The position numbers and the translations under genes are program-made. The notes beneath the pieces are model-generated. The model did no database searches, was not told where the DNA came from, and saw only the letters and a list, made by a program, of their open reading frames with translations. DNA of 64,000 bases, from assembly GCA_900314485.1 (NCBI GenBank), contig OMVL01000003.1:33149-97148 (forward strand), written 5' to 3'. Numbering within the stretch: the first letter of the stretch is position 1; each line of letters starts with the position of its first letter. Shown here in pieces: positions 25,447-32,713 of this stretch. Origin of the DNA: an uncultured Eubacteriales bacterium (lineage in GTDB: Bacteria > Bacillota > Clostridia > Oscillospirales > Oscillospiraceae).

Positions 25447-26034
25447 TCAGTCTTCTTTGGACAGGTTGGTCTTGCGGGCGTTGCGTCTTGCCAGGGCAAA
25501 GAGAACGGGAATACCAACCACGACAGCAACGGAAGCGTCGGAGATAATGGCTGCTTCTGCCTGGATCCAGGTGACAGTCAGCTCAGAGGAGTAGAACAGA
25601 ACGGTCAGCAGGGGAGTCACCAGGCCGAAGCCGATGCCCACGCCGAGGACGGTGACGATCGCATAGATGATGGCGTGCTTGACATTGAAAACGCCCTCGC
25701 CGATCTTTGCACCGTAAATGGGCAGAAGGCCGATGAAGAAGCCTGCCACGGCATTGCCAAAGGACCAGTCAAACCAGAAGCCCCAGCCGCCGATCAGGTC
25801 TGCAATGGTGTTGCCCAGCAGTCCGGTGAGGGCAGCGGGAAGAGGTCCGAACAGGGCGCCGACAATGGGGAGCACCACATAAGCGCTGGTCAGGGAGGTG
25901 TTGGTGGTCACCTTAATGCCGCCAAAGTCCATCAGAACGCCGAAGAGCGCTGCGCCGATGGCAATGCCGACGATGGTCTTGGTGTCCCACTTGCCCAGAA
26001 GCAGGGCGCCGATTGATTTTTTCTTGTTTTCCAT
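25447..26034 (-). CDS. ECF transporter substrate-binding S component
   Basis: 195 residues with about six membrane helices, an S-component size and topology. Segments such as GIAIGAALFGVLMDFGG, VLPIVGALFGPLPAALTGLLGN and NAVAGFFIGLL resemble the UPF0397/MtsA-like branch of S components. It is the first structural gene of the six-gene operon, directly after the leader terminator. Ligand is not determinable from sequence. The SAM hydrolases, dipeptidase and Met-rich leader make SAM, methionine or a close derivative the best guess. GAGAG lies just before the ATG. Confidence 0.82.
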   Translation of the reverse strand: MENKKKSIGALLLGKWDTKTIVGIAIGAALFGVLMDFGGIKVTTNTSLTSAYVVLPIVGALFGPLPAALTGLLGNTIADLIGGWGFWFDWSFGNAVAGFFIGLLPIYGAKIGEGVFNVKHAIIYAIVTVLGVGIGFGLVTPLLTVLFYSSELTVTWIQAEAAIISDASVAVVVGIPVLFALARRNARKTNLSKED

Positions 26035-26068
26035 GATCTTTTCTCTCCTTTAAATAAAATGTAAAAAT

Positions 26069-26103
26069 TTAACCGGGAAGCAGCCAGAGACCTTCCCGGT
26101 TAA
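26069..26103 (-). terminator. Intrinsic terminator (attenuator) ahead of the ECF/SAM hydrolase operon
   Basis: A 12-bp perfect stem TTAACCGGGAAG/CTTCCCGGTTAA (arms 26092-26103 and 26069-26080, 11-nt loop) is followed on the minus strand by AATTTTT. It lies between the Met-rich leader peptide and the S-component gene, with no other gene to end, so it can only act on the operon's own transcript. Confidence 0.85.
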
Positions 26104-26154
26104 AAGCAAAACAGATATGGCCGGACATACAGCCTCAGCCTGCTTTTGCGGGAA
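26093..26154 (-). promoter_or_regulatory. Candidate antiterminator, mutually exclusive with the terminator
   Basis: In minus-strand RNA, UUCCCG then GCAAAAGCAG (26154-26140, codons 30-34 of the leader peptide) pair with CUGUUUUGC (26114-26106) and CGGGAA (26098-26093): 15 pairs with one bulge and one loop. CGGGAA is part of the terminator's first arm, so only one structure can form. A ribosome paused at the early Met codons would leave the antiterminator free; one reaching the stop codon would cover its first arm. Confidence 0.6.
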
Positions 26155-26242
26155 CGCACATCAAAAAACGGACGTCACAGGACAGGAACATGCCCTTACA
26201 CATGTACATTGCCATATCAACTGAGCCCGTATTGTTTGCCAT
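26135..26242 (-). CDS. Met-rich 35-residue leader peptide of the ECF/SAM hydrolase operon
   Basis: ATG at 26242, 8 nt after AAAGGAAGG and about 46 nt after the predicted transcription start. The 35-residue product holds six Met (positions 1, 10, 12, 14, 18, 28; core DMAMYMCKGM) and three Cys (15, 22, 29), a very uneven composition. It ends about 30 nt before a 12-bp intrinsic terminator, and its last codons can pair with the terminator arm. This is the layout of an amino-acid attenuation leader sensing charged Met-tRNA. The peptide itself probably has no further role. Confidence 0.7.
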   Translation of the reverse strand: MANNTGSVDMAMYMCKGMFLSCDVRFLMCVPAKAG

Positions 26243-26266
26243 GATGCGTACCTTCCTTTACCTTGC

Positions 26267-26283
26267 CTATATACCTACCAGAT
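26267..26283 (-). promoter_or_regulatory. Shared 17-bp motif, copy in the ECF operon leader
   Basis: On the minus strand ATCTGGTAGGTATATAG, just downstream of the predicted transcription start. It matches ATCTGATAGGTTTATAG at 26389-26405 in 15 of 17 positions; the two copies face opposite ways in this divergent promoter region and may bind a common regulator. Confidence 0.45.
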
Positions 26284-26294
26284 TAGATGGGTTT

Positions 26295-26323
26295 AATCTA
26301 TCACAAGATTCCGGATTCGTCAA
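26295..26323 (-). promoter_or_regulatory. Predicted promoter of the ECF/SAM hydrolase operon
   Basis: Minus strand: TTGACG (26323-26318), 17-nt spacer, TAGATT (26300-26295). Start near 26288, giving a ~250-nt leader with a short peptide and an attenuator. Confidence 0.65.
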
Positions 26324-26377
26324 GAGCTTTTTCCAAAAAGGTGGAAAATGCGGTTTATAATGTGAAGCAAAAAAGTC

Positions 26378-26406
26378 TTTACATATTTATCTGATAGGTT
26401 TATAGT
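26378..26406 (+). promoter_or_regulatory. Predicted promoter of the YbaK and B3/B4 genes
   Basis: TTTACA (26378-26383), 17-nt spacer, TATAGT (26401-26406). The spacer and -10 box are overlapped by ATCTGATAGGTTTATAG (26389-26405), the second copy of the 17-bp motif, so a bound protein would block this promoter. Confidence 0.6.
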
Positions 26407-26482
26407 ATAAAAGATGTGGGGCGGGTGTCCTGCTGTAATCACCGTGCGGAGCGGGCGGCTCGGCAGAAAGGAGGCGGCGACT

Positions 26483-26953
26483 ATGTCGCTGGAACGAGCG
26501 AAAGCACATTTAAAGCAGTACGGACTGGACGGCTGCATTATCATTCCCGAAAAGACCAGCGCCACCGTTGCGGAAGCGGCAGAGGCTCTGGGATGCAGCC
26601 CGGCGGAGATCGCAAAGACCCTCTCCTTTCTCCTGGAGGAAGGTCCCATCCTGATCGTAGTGGAGGGGACAGCCCGAATCGACAACAAAAAGTTTAAGGC
26701 TGTGTTCCATCAGAAGGCAAAGATGATCCCGGCTGACCGGGTCAATGATCTGGTGGGACACGAGCCGGGAGGCGTATGTCCCTTCGGCGTAAAGGAAGGC
26801 GTGAGGGTCTATCTGGACGAAAGCCTGAAGCGGTTTGAAGTGGTCTATCCGGCGGCGGGTACCGGGCGAAGCGCGGTACGGCTCACCATTCCCGAGCTGG
26901 AGACGTGCAGCGGCTATGCGGCATGGATAGATGTCTGCAAGGAGCCGGAATAA
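26483..26953 (+). CDS. YbaK/EbsC-family aminoacyl-tRNA deacylase-like protein
   Basis: 156 residues of the YbaK/ProX editing family, which removes wrongly attached amino acids from tRNA in trans (for YbaK, Cys-tRNA(Pro)). Visible: the N-terminal helix AKAHLKQYGLDG, AEIAKTLSFLLEEGPILIVVEGTARIDNKKFK with the conserved Lys, and GHEPGGVCPFGV, the family's GGvpPfG loop, here with Cys before Pro. Start at 26483 has AAAGGAGG 8 nt upstream. It is followed after 12 nt by a B3/B4 protein gene. Its exact tRNA substrate is unknown. Confidence 0.85.
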   Translation: MSLERAKAHLKQYGLDGCIIIPEKTSATVAEAAEALGCSPAEIAKTLSFLLEEGPILIVVEGTARIDNKKFKAVFHQKAKMIPADRVNDLVGHEPGGVCPFGVKEGVRVYLDESLKRFEVVYPAAGTGRSAVRLTIPELETCSGYAAWIDVCKEPE

Positions 26954-26965
26954 GGACAGGAAAGT

Positions 26966-27652
26966 GTGAGACAGATGGAATTTTTTGTACAAAAGGAAGT
27001 GCTGGATGCAGGCGTGAAAATCGTCTTTGCAGTGGTGGAGGGCGTCGACAACCATAAAAACGACGCTCAATGGCAGGCATATCGGAATCAGCGCATTGCG
27101 GAGCTTTACGAGGCGTACCAGGGACTGAATGTCCATGCGGACCCGATTTTGGAGGGCTATAACCTCCTTCACGACAAGACCGGCATCAAGCGGAGAAAGA
27201 ATATCCCGGCCAGCGAAAATCTGATCAAACTGCTGCTCAAGCATCAGGGCATGTTCTACATCAATCAGGCGGTGGACATCTATAACCTGATCTCTCTGGA
27301 GAGCAAGCTGGCGCTGGGTGCGCACAATATGGATCGGGTGGACGGCAATGTGACCCTCCGGTTTACAGACGGGACAGAGCGCTTTCAGCCCATCGGACAG
27401 GCAGAGCCGATCCCCGTCAAGCCCCACGAGTACAGCTATTGTGACGACGCAAACGAAGTGCTGTGCCGCCTTGAGATACGGCAGGTGGAAAAGACCAAGG
27501 TGGACGAAGCGGCACAAAATATCTTCTATATCGTGCAGGGCAACGAGGCCACAGACGATGCGCTCCTGCAGGAGACGGCCAGGCAAATCGTGGATACTAC
27601 CATCCGTTACTGCGGCGGAACCGGCAGAGTAATCACCCCTGCAGTTGTATAA
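26966..27652 (+). CDS. B3/B4 tRNA-binding domain protein (PheRS-beta editing-like)
   Basis: 228 residues matching stand-alone B3/B4 proteins, which share the fold of the editing domain in phenylalanyl-tRNA synthetase beta. Recognisable are KTGIKRRKNIPASENLIKLLLKHQGMFYINQAVDIYNLISLE and the later VLCRLEIRQVEKTKVDE strand pair. Start is uncertain: GTG at 26966 (AGGAAA 5 nt before) or ATG at 26975. Paired with the YbaK-type gene, it suggests a small tRNA quality-control unit; substrate unknown. Confidence 0.82.
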   Translation: MRQMEFFVQKEVLDAGVKIVFAVVEGVDNHKNDAQWQAYRNQRIAELYEAYQGLNVHADPILEGYNLLHDKTGIKRRKNIPASENLIKLLLKHQGMFYINQAVDIYNLISLESKLALGAHNMDRVDGNVTLRFTDGTERFQPIGQAEPIPVKPHEYSYCDDANEVLCRLEIRQVEKTKVDEAAQNIFYIVQGNEATDDALLQETARQIVDTTIRYCGGTGRVITPAVV

Positions 27653-27757
27653 CGGAACCTGCCTGCCTGCCGCAAATCCACCCGCATTGCCTGCATTTGC
27701 CGGCTGCGGGGGATCTGCGTGCGGGCCGGAGCAAATACAGGAATCGGAAAATACCTG

Positions 27758-27786
27758 TTGACAGATGGCCGGACTTGCAATAAAAT
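27758..27786 (+). promoter_or_regulatory. Predicted promoter of metA
   Basis: TTGACA (27758-27763), 17-nt spacer, TAAAAT (27781-27786). Start near 27793 gives a ~250-nt leader before the metA ATG. Confidence 0.7.
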
Positions 27787-27822
27787 CGGAAGAAAACAGA
27801 TGACAGTAACGAGGTGGCAGCC

Positions 27823-27924
27823 ATGCGCAAAATCGTTCAGAAGCCGCTGCGCTTCCAACGGAAGAGCAATCGAATGCGGAACTCCCGGACATTTGTATAT
27901 GGTCGGGTGCTTTTGCCGTGCTGA
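27823..27924 (+). CDS. 33-residue candidate leader peptide upstream of metA
   Basis: ATG at 27823 with GAGGTG 6 nt upstream, about 30 nt after the predicted transcript start. The product is basic (many Arg and Lys) with Met at 1 and 18 only, so it is not a classic Met-rich leader. Its codons 20-26 cover the left arm (27880-27899) of a long alternative stem, so its translation should decide the fold of the leader. The stop TGA touches an ATG (27925) opening a 36-codon frame that ends 5 nt before metA. Confidence 0.4.
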   Translation: MRKIVQKPLRFQRKSNRMRNSRTFVYGRVLLPC

Positions 27925-27998
27925 ATGTGCCTGTTGAAAGCGAAATGCAACATGACTGTATACGTTTGTTCGGGAGTTGTTTCAACTCTCGTTTTTTT
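27880..27998 (+). terminator. metA attenuator: terminator plus long competing stem
   Basis: Terminator: CGGGAGTTG (27971-27979), 3-nt loop, CAACTCTCG (27983-27991), then seven T's (27992-27998). Competing stem: AACTCCCG, ACA and TGTATA (27880-27899) pair with TATACG, TGT and CGGGAGTT (27959-27978), 17 pairs with only small internal loops. The two use the same CGGGAGTT, so they are mutually exclusive. Neither a T-box consensus nor a SAM riboswitch core was recognised. Confidence 0.65.
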
Positions 27999-28040
27999 GC
28001 GTCAAAGTGACTGTACCGCGATTTTCTTGAGGTGATCCCT

Positions 28041-29087
28041 ATGCCCATAAAAGTGCAAAACGACCTTCCGGCCAAACATATATTGGAATCTGAAAACATA
28101 TTTGTCATGGATGAGTCCCGCGCGCAATCCCAGCACATTCGTCCGCTTCAAATCGCCATCTTAAATCTCATGCCCCTGAAGGAGGCCACGGAGCTGAACA
28201 TTCTGCGGGTGCTGTCAAACTTCCCCATCCAGACCGAGATCACGTTTATGAAGACGGCCTCACACCGGGCGACCCACGGGGATGCGTCCCATCTGAACAA
28301 ATTTTACGTCACCTACGACGATGTGAAGGATCAGCGGTTTGACGGACTCATTATCACCGGCGCTCCGGTGGAAAAGCTGGAATTTGAAGCGGTGGAGTAC
28401 TGGAAGGAGATGGAGCGCATTATGGAGTGGTCCAAGACAAATGTGTTCTCCACCTTCCACATTTGCTGGGGCGCACAGGCGGGGCTTTACTACCACTACG
28501 GCATCCAAAAGCACCTTCTGCCTCGCAAACTGAGCGGGGTCTACCGTCACCGGGTACTGCACCGGAGAAAGATGCTCATGCGGGGGATGGACGATGAATT
28601 TTTTGCGCCCCAATCCCGCTATACCGGCATTGATGAGCAGGCCGTCCGCAGCAATCCCAACCTGTATGTGGTGGCGGACGGCGAGGAGGTGGGCAGTTAT
28701 CTCATCCTCGCCTGCTCCTCCCGGCAGATCTTCGTGACCGGCCATTCTGAGTACGACCGGTATGACCTGGACCGGGAGTACCGCCGCGATCTGGAACGGG
28801 GACTGGAGCCGGACATCCCTGTAAACTATTATCAGGACGACGACCCGACAAAGCCCCCGATCCTTTCCTGGCGCTCCAGCTCCAATTGCACCTACACCAA
28901 CTGGCTCAATTTTGTCTATCAGGAGACTCCCTATGATTTGCGGGATCTGAGGCCCGTGCAGGAGGACAGCTATGTGAAAACCGGAGATCCGCAGGAGCGG
29001 GATGAGTTGGGAGGGCCGGCCAACGCTCTGCTGCCGGAAGGCCAGCTGCGGAAGAGGTGCGGTTTCCGGCAGGAGAGGAGATCCTGA
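28041..29087 (+). CDS. metA: Homoserine O-acyltransferase (MetA), predicted acetyl-CoA type
   Basis: 348 residues. Catalyses the first committed step of methionine synthesis from homoserine. The active Cys is residue 142 in FHICWGAQAGLYYHYGI, with the His in VTGHSEYDRYDL. Residue 111 is Glu (GAPVEKLEF); in characterised MetA proteins Glu there goes with acetyl-CoA and Gly with succinyl-CoA, so O-acetylhomoserine is the predicted product. The C-terminus runs about 45 residues past the usual end with low-complexity charged sequence. GAGGTGATCCCT precedes the ATG. Controlled by the attenuator-like leader upstream. Confidence 0.92.
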   Translation: MPIKVQNDLPAKHILESENIFVMDESRAQSQHIRPLQIAILNLMPLKEATELNILRVLSNFPIQTEITFMKTASHRATHGDASHLNKFYVTYDDVKDQRFDGLIITGAPVEKLEFEAVEYWKEMERIMEWSKTNVFSTFHICWGAQAGLYYHYGIQKHLLPRKLSGVYRHRVLHRRKMLMRGMDDEFFAPQSRYTGIDEQAVRSNPNLYVVADGEEVGSYLILACSSRQIFVTGHSEYDRYDLDREYRRDLERGLEPDIPVNYYQDDDPTKPPILSWRSSSNCTYTNWLNFVYQETPYDLRDLRPVQEDSYVKTGDPQERDELGGPANALLPEGQLRKRCGFRQERRS

Positions 29088-29114
29088 GAGAGGGAAACAA
29101 AAAAATGAAAGAGT

Positions 29115-29151
29115 GCCCCCATGCTGCGGGAAAATTCTGCGGCATGGGGGC
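29115..29151 (+). terminator. Terminator of metA
   Basis: 10-bp stem GCCCCCATGC/GCATGGGGGC with a 17-nt loop, followed by TTTT. The rest of the gap to 29439 holds the promoter and hairpin of the liv operon. Confidence 0.85.
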
Positions 29152-29346
29152 TTTTCTGTGAGGGATATGCGCATGCTCTTCAAATGGCTGCAAAGGATGC
29201 AACTCTGTTGACTTTGCAATTCAAAATTGACAAAAAGTCAAGTAAAAAGCTTTGGACTGTCAATGATTTGTTAAAAACATGTTAAAGCGTACAAAAAAAT
29301 CCGGGATTGACCGAATAATTTTGGTAAAAGAAGGCTGATTGGCAGG

Positions 29347-29414
29347 TTGACGGTGGGGCGTAACTGCGATAAAATACGCCTGTAACCGCAAGATAAATGA
29401 AATTCATCTTGCGG
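29347..29414 (+). promoter_or_regulatory. Predicted liv operon promoter and leader hairpin
   Basis: TTGACG (29347-29352), 17-nt spacer, TAAAAT (29370-29375). A 9-bp stem CCGCAAGAT/ATCTTGCGG (29386-29394, 29406-29414) follows at the start of the transcript and may stabilise the message of this highly expressed type of binding protein. Confidence 0.65.
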
Positions 29415-29439
29415 AGAATGAATAGGAGGATTATGAATC

Positions 29440-30630
29440 ATGAATTACCTGAAGAAGCTTCTTGCAATTCTTTTGGCTATGGTGATGGTTCTCTCTCTGG
29501 CTGCCTGCGGCGGCAATGCCAATAGCGGCAGCGGAGAGAGCGCTGACACCGCCGCCATTAAGATCGGCGGTATCGGCCCCACTTCCGGCCCCGCTGCCAT
29601 CTACGGCCAGGCTACTCAGCACGGCGCCGAGATCGCTGTGGAGGAGATCAATGCTCTGGGCGGCATCCAGTTCGAGCTGAACTGGCAGGACGACGAGCAC
29701 GACCCTGAGAAGTCCGTCAACGCCTACAACACCCTGAAGGACTGGGGCATGCAGGTTCTGGTCGGCACCACCACCACCGGACCCTCTGTGGCAGTCTCCG
29801 CTGAGACCAACGCAGACCGCATCTTCGAGCTGACTCCTTCCGCCTCTTCCGTGGACGTCATCGGCGGCCAGACGGATGGCATTCCCCGTAAGGACAATGT
29901 GTTCCAGATGTGCTTTACCGATCCCAACCAGGGCATCGCTTCCGCTCAGTACATTTCTGAGCAGGGCCTGGGCAGCAAGATCGCTGTGATCTACAACAAC
30001 GGCGATGCTTACTCCACCGGCATCTACAACAAGTTTGCCGCTGAGGCCGAGAACGTGGGTCTGGAGATCGTCTCCGTCACTACCTTCACCGATGATACCG
30101 CAAACGACTTCTCCGTCCAGCTCAACGACGCAAAGAACGCCGGCGCTGATCTGGTGTTCCTGCCCATCTACTACACCCCCGCTTCCCTGATCCTGGCTCA
30201 GGCCAATGACATGGGATACGCCCCCAAGTTCTTCGGCGTGGACGGCATGGATGGCATTCTGACCATGGATGGCTTTGATACCACTCTGGCTGAGGGTGTT
30301 ATGCTGCTGACCCCCTTCAATGCCGACGCCACCGATGAAAAGACTGTGAGCTTCGTCCAGAAGTATCAGGAGCGCTACGGCGACATCCCCAATCAGTTTG
30401 CTGCCGACGCCTACGACTGCGTCTATGCCATCTACGAGGCTGTTCAGGCCACCGGCATCACCGCTGACCTGTCCGCTGCTGAGATCTGCGACAAACTGAT
30501 CGAGGCATTCAACGGCGACTTCACCTTCGACGGCATCACCGGTACCGGTGTGACCTGGAGCGAGAACGGCGAGGTCTCCAAGGATCCTAAGGGTATGATC
30601 ATCCAGAACGGCGCTTACGTCGGTATGTAA
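29440..30630 (+). CDS. livK: Branched-chain amino acid ABC transporter binding lipoprotein
   Basis: 396 residues. Lipoprotein signal (KKLLAILLAMVMVLSLAAC) and a LivJ/LivK-type binding fold: IKIGGIGPTSGPAAIYGQ at the start of the mature part, VLVGTTTTGPSVAVSAETN, and the late YDCVYAIYEAVQATG. It binds Leu/Ile/Val or a similar amino acid outside the membrane. AGGAGG lies 12 nt before the ATG at 29440. Codon use is strongly C-ending, as in abundant proteins. An intercistronic hairpin follows, as often seen where the binding protein must be made in excess over the permeases. Confidence 0.9.
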   Translation: MNYLKKLLAILLAMVMVLSLAACGGNANSGSGESADTAAIKIGGIGPTSGPAAIYGQATQHGAEIAVEEINALGGIQFELNWQDDEHDPEKSVNAYNTLKDWGMQVLVGTTTTGPSVAVSAETNADRIFELTPSASSVDVIGGQTDGIPRKDNVFQMCFTDPNQGIASAQYISEQGLGSKIAVIYNNGDAYSTGIYNKFAAEAENVGLEIVSVTTFTDDTANDFSVQLNDAKNAGADLVFLPIYYTPASLILAQANDMGYAPKFFGVDGMDGILTMDGFDTTLAEGVMLLTPFNADATDEKTVSFVQKYQERYGDIPNQFAADAYDCVYAIYEAVQATGITADLSAAEICDKLIEAFNGDFTFDGITGTGVTWSENGEVSKDPKGMIIQNGAYVGM

Positions 30631-30657
30631 TTCTGGAGCATCTCCAACATATTCAAG

Positions 30658-30690
30658 CTACGAGGGTTGCAGTTTTGGCGACCCTCGTAG
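30658..30690 (+). terminator. Intercistronic hairpin between livK and livH
   Basis: 10-bp stem CTACGAGGGT/ACCCTCGTAG with a 13-nt loop, followed by a weak TTTT about 6 nt later. Probably a partial terminator or mRNA stabiliser that raises livK over the downstream genes. Confidence 0.65.
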
Positions 30691-30729
30691 TGAACTTTTA
30701 AAAGAATGAGAGAAAGGGGGGTGCTGGGT

Positions 30730-31626
30730 ATGAATCTGCTTCTCAACCTGATCAACGGCATCGGTCTGGGCAGTATTTATGCCATCATTGCACTGGGCTA
30801 TACCATGGTCTACGGCATTGCGAAAATGCTGAACTTCGCCCACGGAGACGTCATCATGGTAGGCGCCTACATCTGCTTCTGCACTATGAGTTACCTGCCC
30901 CTGCCCGGGGCAGCGGGGACGATTCTGGGCATCATTCTGGCCATGATCGTCTGCACCGTTTTGGGCATTGTCATTGAGCGGCTGGCCTATAAGCCCTTGC
31001 GTTCGGCCCCGTCTCTGGCCGTGCTGATCACCGCCATCGGCGTCAGCTATTTTCTCCAAAATTCCGCCCTGCTGATCTGGAAGTCCGACCCCAGGGTGTT
31101 TACCTCCGTGGTGGCCGGCTGGCCCGGACTGGAGCTGTTCGGCGGACAGCTGCGGATCAGCGCCGTGACCATCGTCACTATCCTGACGAACATTGTGGTC
31201 ATGGTGGGTCTGACCCTGTTCACCGGAAAGACCCAAAAGGGCAAGGCCATGCGTGCTGTGTCCGAGGACAAGGGCGCGGCCCAGCTGATGGGCATCAACG
31301 TCAACAGCACCATCTCCCTGACCTTTGCCATCGGCTCCGGGTTAGCGGCTGTGGCCGGTGTGCTGCTGTGCTCGGCTTATCCCACGCTCATGCCCACCAC
31401 CGGCTCCATGCCCGGCATCAAGGCATTTACGGCGGCGGTGCTGGGCGGCATCGGCTCCATCCCCGGCGCCATGCTGGGCGGCATCCTGCTGGGCATCATC
31501 GAGATTTTTGCCAAGGCATATATCTCCACCCAGCTCAGCGACGCCATTGTCTTTGCCGTGCTGATCGTCGTTCTGCTGATCAAGCCAACTGGTCTTCTGG
31601 GCAAGAAGATCAACGAGAAAGTGTGA
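30730..31626 (+). CDS. livH: Branched-chain amino acid ABC permease LivH
   Basis: 298 residues, about eight membrane helices. The N-terminal NLINGIGLGSIYAIIALGYT, MVYGIAKMLNFAHGD and the EAA-like KAMRAVSEDKGAAQLMGINV coupling segment are typical of LivH. Start at 30730 follows AAAGGGGGGTGCTGGG. It is followed after 10 nt by livM. Confidence 0.92.
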   Translation: MNLLLNLINGIGLGSIYAIIALGYTMVYGIAKMLNFAHGDVIMVGAYICFCTMSYLPLPGAAGTILGIILAMIVCTVLGIVIERLAYKPLRSAPSLAVLITAIGVSYFLQNSALLIWKSDPRVFTSVVAGWPGLELFGGQLRISAVTIVTILTNIVVMVGLTLFTGKTQKGKAMRAVSEDKGAAQLMGINVNSTISLTFAIGSGLAAVAGVLLCSAYPTLMPTTGSMPGIKAFTAAVLGGIGSIPGAMLGGILLGIIEIFAKAYISTQLSDAIVFAVLIVVLLIKPTGLLGKKINEKV

Positions 31627-31636
31627 GGTGGCCGAC

Positions 31637-32713
31637 ATGAAAAAAATCAGCAAGACCACCCGCAGCAACATCGTCACCTATGCCATGGTCATTCTGGCGT
31701 TTGTTATCATGCAGTCCCTCATTGCGGGAGGACAGGTGTCCAGCGCCCTGAAGGGTCAGCTGGTCCCTATCTGTGTGTATATCTGCATGGCCATCAGCCT
31801 GAATCTGACAGTGGGCATCCTGGGCGAGCTGAGCCTGGGCCACGCAGGGTTTATGAGCGTTGGCGCCTTCACCGGCGTCATTGCGGCCATGAGTCTCCAG
31901 ACTCTGCCCGCTCCGGCCAGACTGCTGCTGGCCATTGTCATCGGCGGCATTATGGCAGCTGTTGCCGGCGTGATTGTGGGCGTGCCCGTTCTGCGCCTTC
32001 AGGGCGACTATCTGGCCATTGTCACATTGGCTTTTGGTGAGATCATCAAGAACCTGCTCAACAATATCTACGTGGGTGTGGACGGTCATGGACTCCACTT
32101 TTCCGTCACCGACTCCGCCTCTTTGGGACTGGAGGGCGGCATTGTCCTCATCAACGGCCCCATGGGTGCCGTGGGCATTGAGAAGCTGAGCACCTTTTTG
32201 GCCGGCGTCCTTCTGATCCTCTTTGTGCTGACTGTCACCCTCAATCTGATCCGCAGCCGCTCCGGCCGGGCCATTATGGCGGTTCGGGATAATCGCATTG
32301 CAGCAGAGAGCGTAGGCATCAATGTCACCAAGTATAAGCTTATGGCCTTTGTGACCTCCGCCGCCATGGCGGGCATGGCCGGAGCGCTGTATGCCCTGAA
32401 CTACTCCTCTGTCCTGCCCAAGAAGTTTGACTTCAACACCTCCATTCTGGTGCTGGTCTTTGTGGTGCTGGGCGGTATGGGCAACATTCGCGGCAGCATT
32501 ATTGCCGCCACCGTGCTGACCATCCTGCCGGAGGCGCTCCGGGCCGTGAATGACTACCGTATGCTGCTCTATGCCATCGTGCTCATTCTCGTCATGTTGG
32601 TCACGAACAATCCCACCCTGAAAAACGGCTGGAATGTGGTCAAGGAAAAGCTGGCCTTCTGGCGGAAGAAAACGCCGGTCACGGCAGAGAAGGGGGGCGG
32701 CGCAGATGAGTAA
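31637..32713 (+). CDS. livM: Branched-chain amino acid ABC permease LivM
   Basis: 358 residues with about nine to ten membrane helices; LivM features include GILGELSLGHAGFMSVGAF near the first third and RAIMAVRDNRIAAESVGINV as the coupling loop. ATG at 31637 has GTGAGGTGG upstream; a GTG at 31628 is in frame but lies inside that site. The stop overlaps the livG start by 8 nt (ATGAGTAA). Confidence 0.92.
   Translation: MKKISKTTRSNIVTYAMVILAFVIMQSLIAGGQVSSALKGQLVPICVYICMAISLNLTVGILGELSLGHAGFMSVGAFTGVIAAMSLQTLPAPARLLLAIVIGGIMAAVAGVIVGVPVLRLQGDYLAIVTLAFGEIIKNLLNNIYVGVDGHGLHFSVTDSASLGLEGGIVLINGPMGAVGIEKLSTFLAGVLLILFVLTVTLNLIRSRSGRAIMAVRDNRIAAESVGINVTKYKLMAFVTSAAMAGMAGALYALNYSSVLPKKFDFNTSILVLVFVVLGGMGNIRGSIIAATVLTILPEALRAVNDYRMLLYAIVLILVMLVTNNPTLKNGWNVVKEKLAFWRKKTPVTAEKGGGADE

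Noticed and set aside
28009-28022. GTACCGCG just before metA, resembling the end of a T-box
   Set aside because: A T-box core must precede the terminator and include AGGGTGG; here the match is partial and lies after the terminator, and no specifier loop was seen.
27653-28040. Possible SAM riboswitch in the metA leader
   Set aside because: The conserved S-box start (CTTATCAAGAG) and GATGAAACC core were not found; the leader shows a different pair of stems.
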